A DNA stretch of 64,000 nucleotides from Flavobacteriia bacterium (lineage in GTDB: Bacteria; Bacteroidota; Bacteroidia; Flavobacteriales_D; Crocinitomicaceae). Below the pieces are notes generated by a model, which was not told the DNA's origin, searched no databases, and saw only the letters and a program-made list of their open reading frames with translations. How positions within the stretch are numbered: the stretch's first letter is position 1; each line of letters opens with the position of its first letter. The DNA is taken from positions 62,001 to 126,000 of the forward strand of contig CANFHU010000001.1 in assembly GCA_947446925.1 (NCBI GenBank), given 5' to 3'. The translations under genes and the position numbers were made by a program. Shown here one piece after another: positions 35,214 through 45,900 of this stretch.

Positions 35214-36467
35214 TTATTTTATCATTCGATCACCAATTTTAAGGTAGGTGAACAAATCATCTGGATGTCCAAATTTAAATTTATATTTTTCAATATAGGC
35301 TTTGTCGTGCTCTTTTTCTTTCGGTAAATAAATATTTTTTCCACGTTTAGAACCAGTTCGAACAATTACTAAATTTTTGGATGGAATAGAAATGATAAAT
35401 TGTCCAAGAATTCCACGACAATAATATACTGGATGTGATGTATTTCCTAAATACGTCCATATATGTAACCCGTAACGATAGTTTGGCACTTTATCCTCCG
35501 TTGTCATGGTTGGATTGGAAACAAATTCTTGCATATATGCTTCTGGAACAAGTTGTTTACCGTTCCATTTTCCTTGTTGATTAATTAATTTGCCTAATCG
35601 CGCAAAATCGCGAGAGGTACTGTACAAACAACAAAAAGACTTTTCATCGCCATTTTCCTTGTCTAAACTCCAATATGCATCGTGCTCTGTACCAATTTTT
35701 TTCCATAATTTCTCTTCTGCATAGGATGATAATTGCTTCCCTGTCGCTTTTTCTATTACAAAACCTAATAATTCGGTATTCCCACTTTGGTATTCAAAAC
35801 GTACACCTGGTTTTTCAATTGCTTCTTGTCCTGTAACATGGGTATATAAATCGGTACCATAATAGGATTCAGCATTGTCCGATAATGGATTTTTTCCACT
35901 TTCTTCCCAATCTAACCCGGAAGACATCATTAATAAATGACGAATCGTAACCGCTTTTTTCTTGCCATTTGCAAACGCTGGGAGATAATTTCCAATAGAT
36001 TCATCTAGACTTTTAATTTTTCCATCTCCAAGTGCACAACCAACCAATAATCCAACAAATGATTTAGCGGCTGAAAAACTATTCGTAACTGTCTGCGGGT
36101 TATGTTTTCCCCAATATTTTTCAAAAATCAGGGTATCTCCATGGAACACTAAAAAGGACGAAATATCCAATTTCTCCAAAGTTTCAATCTCACTTGAAGT
36201 TAATTGTGGTTTGATTTTGTTAGAATTATGTTTCCATGCCAAACTTTTGGAAGATTTATGTAATGTAGCATTATAAAACACCTCTTTATCAAAAATTCCT
36301 GGAGCTGTTCTTCCTTGTAAATAGGTGTTATAAATCCCTTTATATAAATAGGTTCTACCAGAAATCAAGATAAAAAGATTTGCTAAGACCAACAAAACTA
36401 GGATCGTTAAGGAAAGGTATTTTACGGTCTTCCGTAAAAAAGTTATCCAAGTAGAGAAGCGATTCAT
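35214..36467 (-). CDS. Serine hydrolase, beta-lactamase/PBP class C family
   Basis: A 417-residue protein with an N-terminal membrane anchor (LSLTILVLLVLANLFILISG). The catalytic Ser-x-x-Lys is in SFSAAKSFVG near residue 132, the second motif in YQSGNTELLG near 222, and a KTG-like RTGSKRG near the C-terminus. Members hydrolyse beta-lactams, peptides or esters; this one probably acts in the periplasm, substrate unknown. Confidence 0.88.
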   Translation of the reverse strand: MNRFSTWITFLRKTVKYLSLTILVLLVLANLFILISGRTYLYKGIYNTYLQGRTAPGIFDKEVFYNATLHKSSKSLAWKHNSNKIKPQLTSSEIETLEKLDISSFLVFHGDTLIFEKYWGKHNPQTVTNSFSAAKSFVGLLVGCALGDGKIKSLDESIGNYLPAFANGKKKAVTIRHLLMMSSGLDWEESGKNPLSDNAESYYGTDLYTHVTGQEAIEKPGVRFEYQSGNTELLGFVIEKATGKQLSSYAEEKLWKKIGTEHDAYWSLDKENGDEKSFCCLYSTSRDFARLGKLINQQGKWNGKQLVPEAYMQEFVSNPTMTTEDKVPNYRYGLHIWTYLGNTSHPVYYCRGILGQFIISIPSKNLVIVRTGSKRGKNIYLPKEKEHDKAYIEKYKFKFGHPDDLFTYLKIGDRMIK

Positions 36468-36473
36468 AGTTAT

Positions 36474-37328
36474 TTAGTTAATAATTTCATTTAATATGGA
36501 AGATACTGAATTTTTATCCATTTTAGTAAATGCAAACCATTTTTTTCCTAAATCTTTCAGCGAAGCACCTAAATGAAATATTTCCGTATTGTCAATTATC
36601 AAGAAACGATCATGACTTTTATGAAATTCTTTTACCTCAAAATTACCATATTGTTCGTTCGCTTTTTTGAGATCTAAAACAAGTTGTTGTGTCACTTTTT
36701 TGGTAAACAAAGTCACTTTTACTCCTTTATTCTTTTTACTTAGTTGTGTCAATGTATTTTCATCCACATAATTATCGATTAAGACGATTGAATATTTTGC
36801 AGAACGAATTAATCTTGACGTGAGTTCATATGCATCAAATACTTGACCGTCAAAAAATACACCTTGGTTAGGAATTAAATGACTACTAATTTGAATATCT
36901 ATTTCACTTACTTTATTGCTAAGTATTTCCAACTTATTTTCAAGAAGATTCATCCTAGAATTAACAGTATATCCCTTTAACAAATATTCTTTTACTATTC
37001 TATTTGCCCAAATTCGAAATTGTGTTCCCTCTTTAGATTTTACGCGATATCCTACTGATATTATAACATCCAAATTATAATATTCAATCAAGCGATTTAC
37101 ATTTCTAGAACCCTCTTTTTGAACTGTCAAGTATTCCTTGACAGTTGAAGCTTTCTCTAATTCGTTTTCCTTAAAACAATTATGGATGTGTAAACTTATA
37201 TTTTGTTTAGTCTTACTAAAAAGAGTTGCCATTTGTTGTTGGGATAACCAAACAGTATCTTCTTCAAATTTTACCTCAATATGCTCTGTAATTTCATTTG
37301 GACGATATAAAATAATCTCATTTTTCAT
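36474..37328 (-). CDS. RhuM-type N-terminal domain fused to a PLD-like C-terminal domain
   Basis: A 284-residue protein. The first 125 residues are RhuM-like (FEEDTVWLSQQQMATLFSKT, IEYYNLDVIISVGYRVKS and GTQFRIWANRIVKEYL). A short linker leads to a C-terminal domain with KYSIVLIDNYVDENTL, FHKSHDRFLIIDNTEIFHLG and ASLKDLGKKWFAF, a phospholipase D-like fold with a degenerate HxK motif. Such proteins are common on Bacteroidota mobile DNA; function unknown. It carries a 25-bp palindrome at codons 61-70, the same place as in the truncated gene at 13846-14361. It sits between housekeeping genes. Confidence 0.8.
   Translation of the reverse strand: MKNEIILYRPNEITEHIEVKFEEDTVWLSQQQMATLFSKTKQNISLHIHNCFKENELEKASTVKEYLTVQKEGSRNVNRLIEYYNLDVIISVGYRVKSKEGTQFRIWANRIVKEYLLKGYTVNSRMNLLENKLEILSNKVSEIDIQISSHLIPNQGVFFDGQVFDAYELTSRLIRSAKYSIVLIDNYVDENTLTQLSKKNKGVKVTLFTKKVTQQLVLDLKKANEQYGNFEVKEFHKSHDRFLIIDNTEIFHLGASLKDLGKKWFAFTKMDKNSVSSILNEIIN
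37122..37146. repeat. Palindrome inside the RhuM-PLD gene
   Basis: Perfect arms AACTGTCAAG and CTTGACAGTT around a 5-base centre. It encodes STVKEYLTVQ. Layout and position match 14158-14182, with identical outer AACT/AGTT and unrelated stem bases. Confidence 0.88.
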
Positions 37329-37371
37329 GTAAAATCACTTTGTAGGTTATATTTGAATAGAATTGTGTGTT

Positions 37372-38064
37372 TTAGATATATTGAAAACCAAATAATGAAG
37401 CTAATTTTTCTTTTAGAATCGTAGAAACCTCCTCGAAATCGACAGGCCTTCCTAATTCCTTTTGTAAGGAAGTTACAGATTTATCTTCAATTCCACAAGG
37501 GATAATGTGATTAAAATAAGTCAAATCGGTATTGATATTAAACCCAATACCGTGCATAGTCACCCAGCGCGAACATTTTACACCAAAAGCACATATTTTA
37601 CGTTCACGTGGCGTATTTGGTTCAATCCAAACACCAGTCAAGCCATCCATTCGTTCGCCTATGACACCGTATTCAGCAATTGTCTGAATTACAGCTTCTT
37701 CTAAGTAACGTAAATACTTATGAATGTCTGAAAAAAAATAATCCAAGTCTAAAATTGGGTACACCACCAATTGACCTGGACCGTGATAGGTAATATCTCC
37801 CCCACGATTTATCTTGTAGTAGGTTGCATGGTATAATGCTAATGTTTTTTCATTCAATAAAAAATGATTTTCATTCCCACTTTTACCCAAAGTATATACA
37901 TGTGGATGTTCGCAAAACAAAATACGATTTTGGGTTGGTTCATCCGTTTCTCCATTGCGACGTGCAATTTTTAATGCAATCGTTTCTGCAAATAAGGATT
38001 CTTGTAGATCCCATGCCTCCTTGTAGTCAACAAGCCCTAAATTGGTATAGTGTACGTCTATCAT
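37372..38064 (-). CDS. lipB: Lipoyl(octanoyl) transferase
   Basis: A 230-residue LipB. Motifs: KINRGGDITYHGPGQLVVYP near residue 82, KICAFGVKCSRWVTMHGIG near 152 and HIIPCGIEDKSVTSLQ near 187, the last carrying the catalytic Cys. It transfers octanoate from acyl carrier protein to lipoyl domains. No lipA is nearby. Confidence 0.95.
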   Translation of the reverse strand: MIDVHYTNLGLVDYKEAWDLQESLFAETIALKIARRNGETDEPTQNRILFCEHPHVYTLGKSGNENHFLLNEKTLALYHATYYKINRGGDITYHGPGQLVVYPILDLDYFFSDIHKYLRYLEEAVIQTIAEYGVIGERMDGLTGVWIEPNTPRERKICAFGVKCSRWVTMHGIGFNINTDLTYFNHIIPCGIEDKSVTSLQKELGRPVDFEEVSTILKEKLASLFGFQYI

Positions 38065-38199
38065 TTTATTAAATTGTGATCAAATGTACATAATTTAGCT
38101 AAAAAAGGGTTTGTAGATTGTTCAATTATAGTAATAAGTGATTACATTTGCCTCGGATGATTTTTTGTCCAAAATTTGAACATATAAAAAAAACAGTTT

Positions 38200-38559
38200 A
38201 TGAAAATTGCTGCTGCAAATAAAAAATTAGATGCAATCATCGAAAAAGTAGAGAAAGAAGGGATTACAGCTGCTGGACTAATTGAAGATTTAAAAGAATT
38301 ACGTGAATTTGCATTGAAAGAAGCAGATCCATTAGTAACTAAAGTTATTCGTTTATCTTATGAATTCTTAACTGAAAAAGAAGCGTTTAACGTGCAAGCA
38401 CAATACGATGAAGATGAAGATGGAAGTGAATATCCTATCGAAATTGAAGATAAAGACAACTTTTTATATTTATTGAATTTGTTGAAAAACGCAGATCATA
38501 AAATTAACCGAGAAGAAATTAAAGATTATAGAACGGCTTTGAAAGAAGAGTTATATTAA
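38200..38559 (+). CDS. Conserved hypothetical protein
   Basis: A 119-residue soluble, mostly helical, acidic protein (long helices around residues 1-60, then [20 protein letters not shown]). I do not recognise it. It is followed by an intrinsic terminator at 38579-38606 and is transcribed alone, upstream of pyrF. Confidence 0.6.
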   Translation: MKIAAANKKLDAIIEKVEKEGITAAGLIEDLKELREFALKEADPLVTKVIRLSYEFLTEKEAFNVQAQYDEDEDGSEYPIEIEDKDNFLYLLNLLKNADHKINREEIKDYRTALKEELY

Positions 38560-38578
38560 TTGCAACTTTAATGAGAAG

Positions 38579-38606
38579 AAAGCGAGCAGAAATGTTCGCT
38601 TTTTTT
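38579..38606 (+). terminator. Intrinsic terminator
   Basis: Stem AAAGCGA / TCGCTTT, followed by a T run, 20 bases after the stop of the hypothetical gene. Confidence 0.75.
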
Positions 38607-38650
38607 ATGCCCTAGAATTTCTTTCTTTTGGTATCTTTGCGACAAATAAA

Positions 38651-39481
38651 ATGCCCAATCTAATGACACGTCACGAATTAATTGAACAAATACGCGCTAA
38701 AAAATCTTTCCTTTGTGTAGGACTAGACACAGATCTGAACAAAATTCCAGCACACTTATTAAATACCGAAGACCCAATTTTTGAATTCAATAAAGCGATT
38801 ATTGACGCAACCAAAGATTTTTGTGTGGCATATAAACCCAACATCGCATTTTACGAACAATATGGAGAAAAAGGCTGGGCTTCACTAGAAAAAACATTAA
38901 ACTATATTCCAAAAGACATTTTCACTATTGCAGATGCAAAACGTGGAGATATTGGTAATACATCTACCTATTACGCTAAAACATTTTTTGAATATTTACA
39001 CTTTGACTCTGTAACCATTGCGCCATACATGGGAGAAGACAGTGTAACACCTTTTTTAGAATTTCCAGGGAAATGGGCAATAGTATTGGCGCTGACTTCT
39101 AACAAGGGAGCCATGGATTTCCAAACGATCAAAGATGAAAACGGGGAAGCATTTTATAAATCGGTATTACGTAAAACAAGTACTTGGGGAACTCCTGAAA
39201 ATATGATGTATGTCGTTGGAGCCACACGAGCAGAACAAATTGGAGAAGTTCGTGCGATAGTTCCAGACAATTTCTTCTTAGTACCTGGTGTTGGTGCACA
39301 AGGTGGAAGTTTAGAGGATGTTTGTCAGTATGGATGGAACAAAGATTGTGGATTATTGGTAAACTCATCCCGTGCTATTTTATATGCTTCCAATGGGAAA
39401 GATTTTGCTGAAAAAGCAAGAGAAGAAGCGCAAAAAGTTCAAACAGAAATGGCTAATATATTAGTGGCAAAAGCATTTTAA
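38651..39481 (+). CDS. pyrF: Orotidine-5'-phosphate decarboxylase
   Basis: A 276-residue type 2 Pyr[15 protein letters not shown] near residue 20, [20 protein letters not shown] near 96 (the Lys is catalytic), [13 protein letters not shown], and VPGVGAQGG near 211. It makes UMP from OMP. A TATCTTTG -7 box lies at 38632-38639, 12 bases before the ATG. The first start at 38651 gives [10 protein letters not shown]; the Met at residue 5 is an alternative. Confidence 0.93.
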   Translation: MPNLMTRHELIEQIRAKKSFLCVGLDTDLNKIPAHLLNTEDPIFEFNKAIIDATKDFCVAYKPNIAFYEQYGEKGWASLEKTLNYIPKDIFTIADAKRGDIGNTSTYYAKTFFEYLHFDSVTIAPYMGEDSVTPFLEFPGKWAIVLALTSNKGAMDFQTIKDENGEAFYKSVLRKTSTWGTPENMMYVVGATRAEQIGEVRAIVPDNFFLVPGVGAQGGSLEDVCQYGWNKDCGLLVNSSRAILYASNGKDFAEKAREEAQKVQTEMANILVAKAF

Positions 39482-39676
39482 GATTATACTTAACTATATT
39501 GTTAAAATTCACAACCTGCTTTACTCTTTTGTGCAAATTCTTCACTTAAGTTGTCTATAATAAATTATCTTGTAGTCAATTTTTTGTACTAAGTGTAAAA
39601 TATATGTAAATTAGTGTAAAATTATGTTGAATTAACGTAATTAAATTATTTACACTTTCGTTCGTATAATTGTCCT

Positions 39677-40006
39677 ATGGAACATCGAGGTGAAATAATT
39701 GAAAAGGCTATACGGAATAGTGGGATCCCTTTAACTGCTATTGCCCGTAGAATTGGTAAAAGTAGACAATGGATTTATCTTTTATTCCAAAATCCAAATG
39801 TACCTTTACACATTGTTGTTCAAATTGGTAAAATCATTTACTACGATTTTAACGAAGAAATCAATGGATTATCTGCAGGAAATTATAATTTGATAAACTC
39901 CCAACATGAATTATCAAAAGAAGAAGAATCCTGGAAAGAAAAATATTATAAATTGATGGAAGAATACCTCAAATTACTTAAAAAAGAATCGAAAGAATCA
40001 TACTAA
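39677..40006 (+). CDS. Helix-turn-helix protein
   Basis: A 109-residue protein: N-terminal HTH (IEKAIRNSGIPLTAIARRIG, then KSRQWIYLLFQNPNVP) and a C-terminal charged helix (SWKEKYYKLMEEYLKLLKKE) that may form a coiled coil. Probably DNA-binding; target unknown. Its 3' end overlaps the 3' end of rnr by nine bases. The 195-bp gap upstream is AT-rich with no hairpin of note. Confidence 0.75.
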   Translation: MEHRGEIIEKAIRNSGIPLTAIARRIGKSRQWIYLLFQNPNVPLHIVVQIGKIIYYDFNEEINGLSAGNYNLINSQHELSKEEESWKEKYYKLMEEYLKLLKKESKESY

Positions 40007-42133
40007 TTCTAGCGTGATTTGACGTTTACGTGTATCAACCGCAATCACTTGAACTTCTACTGCATCCCCAAAATTATATTGTTTTTTACTTCGAGTTCCA
40101 ACAATACAAAAATGCTCTGCATCAAAAACGAAACGATCTCCTGGTATATCTTGTAATGAAATCATTCCTTCACAGTGTGTCTCATTCAATTTCACAAACA
40201 TTCCGAAATCCGAAACTCCCGAAACTGTTCCTTCAAACACCTCGCCTAAATGATCTTTCATAAATAAGGCTTGAAAATATTTGGTCGACTCACGTTCTGC
40301 TTCCACTGCTTTTCGCTCCATCTTAGAAATATGCTTACAAACCATGCCTAACTCTTTGCCGTAGGAATGTTTTTGATGGGTCAATTCTTCTAATAAAATG
40401 CGATGTACCAATAGATCTGCATAGCGTCGAATAGGAGATGTGAAATGGGCGTAATAATCAAATGCTAATCCAAAGTGTCCAATATTGTTCGTTTCGTAAC
40501 TTGCTTTTGCCATCGATCGTATCGCCATGGTTTGTACCAAAGAATATTCATTGCTATCTACAATTTCTTTAAATAAATTATTGATGGATTTAGCAACGTC
40601 TTCGATTTTTCCAATCTTTATTTCGTGACCAAATTTTTGGATAAATAGTTTGAAAGTTTCAATCTTCGCTGGATCTGGTTTGTCGTGACAACGATAAACA
40701 AATGGGATAACATCTTTGTTTTTCTCTTTCGAATGAATATATAACGCAACATGTTTATTTGCCATCAACATAAATTCCTCCACCAACTTGTGGGCATCCT
40801 TAGATGTTTTGGAATATACTCCTTCTGGATTTCCTTCGTCGTTTAATTTAAATCGAACTTCTTCCGATTCAATATTTAATGCGCCATGATTCAGTCGAAT
40901 ATTACGATGAATTTTGGCGATACTATCTAATAAATGTAACTCAGGTTTATAATCTCCTTCTGCCCCTTCTAATATTTCTTGTGCTTCCTCGTAGGTAAAA
41001 CGACGATCAGAATGAATTACGGTCTTACCAAACCATTGCTTCAGAATTTCACCCTCTTTTGTTAATTGAAACACGGCTGAAAATGTAAATTTATCTTCAT
41101 GCGGGCGAAGCGAACAAGCCAAATTAGAAATTTGTTCTGGTAACATCGGAACCACGCGATCTACTAAATATACCGAGTTACCACGCTTTGCTGCTTCTCT
41201 ATCCAATACAGACCCTTCGCGAACATAATAACTTACATCGGCAATATGTACGCCGACTTCAATATTATCATTGTCCAAATATTCAATGGAAATAGCGTCA
41301 TCAAAATCTTTTGCATCGATTGGATCAATGGTAAATGTTGTAATCCCTCTAAAATCTCTTCGTTTTGCAACCTCCTCCGGATCTAATTCCATGGTAACTA
41401 ATTCGGCTGCTTCGATGACTTCTTGTGGAAATTTATAATCAATACCTTGCGAACATAGAATTCCAATCATCTCAATGTTATTGGAGTTCTTTTTCCCCAG
41501 AACTTCCACTACTTCTCCAAACGGAAACTCTGCAGATTTTGGCCAAACGGTAATTTTTGCAATCACTTTATCTTGGTCCTTTGCACCATTTAACTTCTCT
41601 TTTGGTATCTGTATTTGAACACCTGACTTTTGGTTATCTGGCATTAAATATGCAAACTTTTCTTTCAATACAATTGTACCCACAAACTGCGTACGTTCCC
41701 GGTGTAATAATTCAATCACTACTCCTTCACGACGGCCTCCTCCATCTTTCGATAAAATTACACGCACTAAATCTCCATGCATTGCCTGACCCAAATTTTG
41801 AGGTGCAATAAATACATCGGTTGCTTTATTTCCAGTCAGTAAAAACCCAGCGCCACGAGCAGTTATTTGAAGTTCTCCTTCTAAAGTAACCACCTCTTTA
41901 TTCAACATAAATACACCATGCGTTTTCTCTTTCAAGAAATTAGAGGTACATAAATAACGAAGGGCATCGTATACTTGTTTACGTAATTCATTTTCGCGAA
42001 CACTCAAAAAAGAACATACTTCTTGATGCGTTAATTCCTTTCCGAAATTTTTCTCAAAGAGTCTGCGTATGGAATAAGTTAAACTATCTTTTGTTTTAGA
42101 CTTTGAGTTTTTATGTTTGGATTTTCTAGACAT
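39998..42133 (-). CDS. rnr: Ribonuclease R
   Basis: A 711-residue RNase II/RNB-family exoribonuclease. The order is N-terminal winged-helix, cold-shock domains (GVFMLNKEVVTLEGELQITA), RNB catalytic domain with ITTFTIDPIDAKDFDDAISI near residue 260 (the Asp cluster binds Mg), and a C-terminal S1 domain (GTVSGVSDFGMFVKL). I chose MSRKSKHKNSK at 42133; the longer frame to 42238 lacks family similarity. It degrades structured RNA. Confidence 0.95.
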   Translation of the reverse strand: MSRKSKHKNSKSKTKDSLTYSIRRLFEKNFGKELTHQEVCSFLSVRENELRKQVYDALRYLCTSNFLKEKTHGVFMLNKEVVTLEGELQITARGAGFLLTGNKATDVFIAPQNLGQAMHGDLVRVILSKDGGGRREGVVIELLHRERTQFVGTIVLKEKFAYLMPDNQKSGVQIQIPKEKLNGAKDQDKVIAKITVWPKSAEFPFGEVVEVLGKKNSNNIEMIGILCSQGIDYKFPQEVIEAAELVTMELDPEEVAKRRDFRGITTFTIDPIDAKDFDDAISIEYLDNDNIEVGVHIADVSYYVREGSVLDREAAKRGNSVYLVDRVVPMLPEQISNLACSLRPHEDKFTFSAVFQLTKEGEILKQWFGKTVIHSDRRFTYEEAQEILEGAEGDYKPELHLLDSIAKIHRNIRLNHGALNIESEEVRFKLNDEGNPEGVYSKTSKDAHKLVEEFMLMANKHVALYIHSKEKNKDVIPFVYRCHDKPDPAKIETFKLFIQKFGHEIKIGKIEDVAKSINNLFKEIVDSNEYSLVQTMAIRSMAKASYETNNIGHFGLAFDYYAHFTSPIRRYADLLVHRILLEELTHQKHSYGKELGMVCKHISKMERKAVEAERESTKYFQALFMKDHLGEVFEGTVSGVSDFGMFVKLNETHCEGMISLQDIPGDRFVFDAEHFCIVGTRSKKQYNFGDAVEVQVIAVDTRKRQITLELV

Positions 42134-42289
42134 AGTTGTAATAATTAGTACTAATATAAGATTTATTAGTAGTTTGTAGTGTTTCTTATCATAAGTTACG
42201 AATAAATATGCTGGACCGCAATTTTTTATTGTTTCCAAGGCATAGATTTGTATTAATTTTAACTTTGCATAACCAAAAAATTTCGAACT

Positions 42290-42808
42290 ATGAATACACG
42301 TGTTGAAGCAGCATTAAACGATCAGGTAACTAAAGAAAGTTTTTCCTCCCAATTTTATTTGGCAATGGCTTCTTGGGCAGAAAACCAAGGTTTAAATGGC
42401 ACTGCAAAGTTTTTGTATTTACACTCCGATGAAGAGCGTTTTCATATGTTAAAATTGATTAAATTCATCAATGAACGCGGTGGAAAAGCAATTATTCCTT
42501 CCGTGGAAAAACCACCGGTAGAATTTGAAAATATCATCCATATATTCGAATTGCTATTAAAACACGAATTAATGGTAACGGAAAGCATCAATAATTTAGT
42601 GGATGTTTGTTTACAAGAAAAAGATTACACTACACACAATTTTGTGCAATGGTATGTTTCTGAACAATTAGAAGAGGAAGCCATGGCACGTTCATTAGTA
42701 GATAAATTAAAATTAATCGGTGGTGATTCAGGAGGAATCTACATTTTTGATCGCGACTTAGAGAAATTTATACCTGCAACGAATGGGGCAGAAATTAGCG
42801 CAAATTAA
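42290..42808 (+). CDS. ftnA: Ferritin
   Basis: A 172-residue non-haem ferritin of FtnA type. Ferroxidase-site residues lie in FYLAMASWAENQGLNGTAK, HSDEERFHMLKLIKFINERG and NFVQWYVSEQLEEE. It stores iron, which fits the feo iron-uptake genes further on. A TAACTTTG box is 22 bases before the ATG. Confidence 0.93.
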   Translation: MNTRVEAALNDQVTKESFSSQFYLAMASWAENQGLNGTAKFLYLHSDEERFHMLKLIKFINERGGKAIIPSVEKPPVEFENIIHIFELLLKHELMVTESINNLVDVCLQEKDYTTHNFVQWYVSEQLEEEAMARSLVDKLKLIGGDSGGIYIFDRDLEKFIPATNGAEISAN

Positions 42809-42814
42809 TGAAAC

Positions 42815-42854
42815 AAACCTGTAGATATACATTACATTGTGTGTCTACAGGTTT
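42815..42854 (+). terminator. Hairpin after ferritin
   Basis: Arms AAACCTGTAGA and TCTACAGGTTT, extendable with G-T pairs to about 17 bp around a 7-base loop. No long T run follows, so it may act as an mRNA-stabilising hairpin as much as a terminator. Confidence 0.6.
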
Positions 42855-42937
42855 ATTAACGCTAATCTATTCAAAACAAACCCTATATTTCCTATTTTAC
42901 AGCCTTTTAAATCCTTAATTTCGGATAAAATTTTGCT

Positions 42938-45900
42938 ATGCGGTTATTCTTTGTTTTTCTATTCCTTTTTCTAACAACATTATCCTTTTCCCAAAATGCG
43001 TATCGTTTTAGAAACTATACGATTAGTGATGGATTATCACAGTCCGCAATTAGTACCTTAATTCAAGATAATATAGGTTCCATTTGGATTGGAACACAAG
43101 ATGGTCTAAATCGTTTTGATGGACAAACTTTCGAAACATTCAATCCTGACAATTCAGATGGGATAGAAAATGGGGATTTTTTAAGTGCGATTAAATCCAC
43201 TAACGGAATGCTCTGGTTTGGTACCTCGAATGGATTAACGCAATACGACCCAAATACCGAGAATTTTAAAACTTATCTTGCACCTAATCTAGAAGTACTT
43301 CAAGCAAAATCCATTATTGAAGATAAAAACGGAAATATTTGGATTGGTAGTTACAATGCCGGTATTTTATTTTTTGATGCAAAAACGAAAAAAATCACTA
43401 AAGTAAAACAAGCAAAACTTCCAACCGAAAAAATTCTATACATCACGTTAATTTCACCAGAAGAATTATTAATTAGTACAGAAGATAAAGGGATTTTTAT
43501 CTATTATATACCGCAACAAAAAAGTTATCCGCTTGTAGCCAAAGCAAAAACAGACAAACAATTTAAAGCATATTCCGTTAAAGCATTTGACCATAATGAA
43601 TGGATTATCTGCTCTAACCAAGGACTTTATTTTCTAAATGTTCGAACAAAAAAAATTAGACCTTGTTTTCGTAAATTAGATAATTTGTATGGCTGGTTGG
43701 AAATACATGACATCTTAATACTGAACGAACATAAGTTCATAATCACTTCAAAATCAGATGGTTTATTTACTTTGGAACATGCAAAATTCAATAGCCAAGT
43801 AAACATTTATCAATCTTCTCAAGATATTTTTCAAAAACACGCCTTATTATATAACGCGACCAATGTATTGATGCGTGATAAAAATGGTACGTATTGGGTA
43901 GGAACTGAACGTGGACTTTGTAGTTTTGACCCACTCAATCAAGGTTTTTTAGGAAACGGTCCAAGCCAAGATTTAACACGTGGTATTCCATCAGCAAGTG
44001 TGTGGAGTTTTACGGAAGAACCAAGTAACCGTTTCTTTTATGTTGGATCCGACAACTCTGTATCCCGATATGACAATCGTACCGGTAAATTTACACAGTA
44101 CTTTCGAGAATTCAATTTCAATAAAAAAATCAATAATTCTAGTTTCTTAAGTATGTATGCATTTGATGCAAACAACATACTATTAGGTGCTAGCGATGGA
44201 TTAAGTATATTAAAAATTAATTCTGAAACATCGTATTCTTTTACTAAAATTCCATACAAAGGAATTCAAAACCCTGCTGATTTTGAACGTATTTACCAAA
44301 TAAAAAAATACAAGGAGGGTCAATATTTTTTAGCGACAAAAGGTGGTGTTTTATTATATAATCAAAATAAAGGAACCTTTAAAGTATTTGAACATGACGA
44401 AGAAAACCCAAACAAAACAATTGGTGGTGGGGTTTGTAAATTAATTTTTAAAGACGTAAATGACGACTTTTGGTTTACTGCTGGTACAGGTGGTTTATTT
44501 AAATTAACAGAAAACACAGAGGGAGAGTTATTCATCAAACCTTATAAATACAACAATCTGATAGCAAATATTTCCAAAGAATATATTGCATCCATTTACC
44601 AAGAGGATGAAAATACCATTTGGTTAGGAACGATGGGTGCAGGTATGATAAAATGGAACTTAAAGACAAAAAAAGGTAAATTATATAACAAGAAAAATGG
44701 CCTTCCAAATAACGTAATCTACGCTATCTTAAATGAAAACAACAGTAATAATATTTGGCTAAGTACGAATAAAGGTATTTCTAAGTTTAATACAAAAACA
44801 GAGGCTGTCCTAAACTTCACGGAGCAAGATGGATTAATGTCGAATGAGTTTAATCAAGGAGCATATTTTAAGTCCAAAACAGGAATGTTATACTTTGGAG
44901 GTATTTATGGGTATAACTTTTTTGACCCACACAATCTTTCCACCAAAGAAAAGATGGTAGACGTTTTCTTTACAAAAATCAAATTAGAGGAACATTGGTT
45001 AAAACCACATGAAAGTAAAGGTTTATTGAAGAAGGCCATTCCATACATGAAACATATCTATTTGACGTACAAAAAACGAAGCGTTACGTTAAAATTTATG
45101 GCAACAGAATTAAGTAATCCTAATCTAATATCTTATAAATATATACTAGAAGGATCGGAAGAAGGATCGGAAGAAGTGTTTTTAGGAAATACGAATCAAT
45201 TACACTTAAATTCGATACAACCTGGTGAATACAACTTAAAAGTGTATGCGAAATTTGCGAATGGACCTTGGAGTGAACGACCAGCAACCTTGTCAATTAC
45301 TGTAGAAACCCCTTATTGGAAAACAGTTTGGTTTTGGATTGGAATAGCCATGGTAATTGCTTTACTAACCATTTTCTATTTCCGTAAAAAAATTGAATAC
45401 GAGCGCAGACAACAAGTGAAATTAGAAATGAAAATCGCAGAACGTACACGCGAGATTCGAGAACAAAATGTAAAAATAGAGAAACAAAAAGAAATGATCG
45501 AGGAAAAGAAAAACAACCTCGAAGAACAAAAGAAATTACTAGAAATTGAGAAAGAAAAAACAGAAAAAGTATTAAAAAATATTCTACCAGTCTCGACATA
45601 TGAAGAAATAAAAGCAACAGGAAGAGCAAGTGCACGTGCATACAGTCGTGTATCGGTGTTGTTTACCGATTTTGTTGGATTTACTAAAATTGCAGAGACC
45701 ATGACGCCTTCTCAATTGGTAAGTGAATTGGATATCTATTTCCGTAAATTCGATGAAATCATTGTACGTAACAACTTAGAGAAAATTAAAACAATTGGGG
45801 ATGCGTATATGTGTGCAGGAGGAGTACCTGTACGAAACAAAACCAACCCTGTGGATGCATGCTTAGCAGCGTTACAAATCCAAGACACCATGCAACAAAT

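Noticed and set aside
45297-45702. Phe/Ser-rich open frames antisense to the cyclase coiled coil
   Set aside because: They arise from the AAA/GAA-rich codons of the coiled coil on the other strand.
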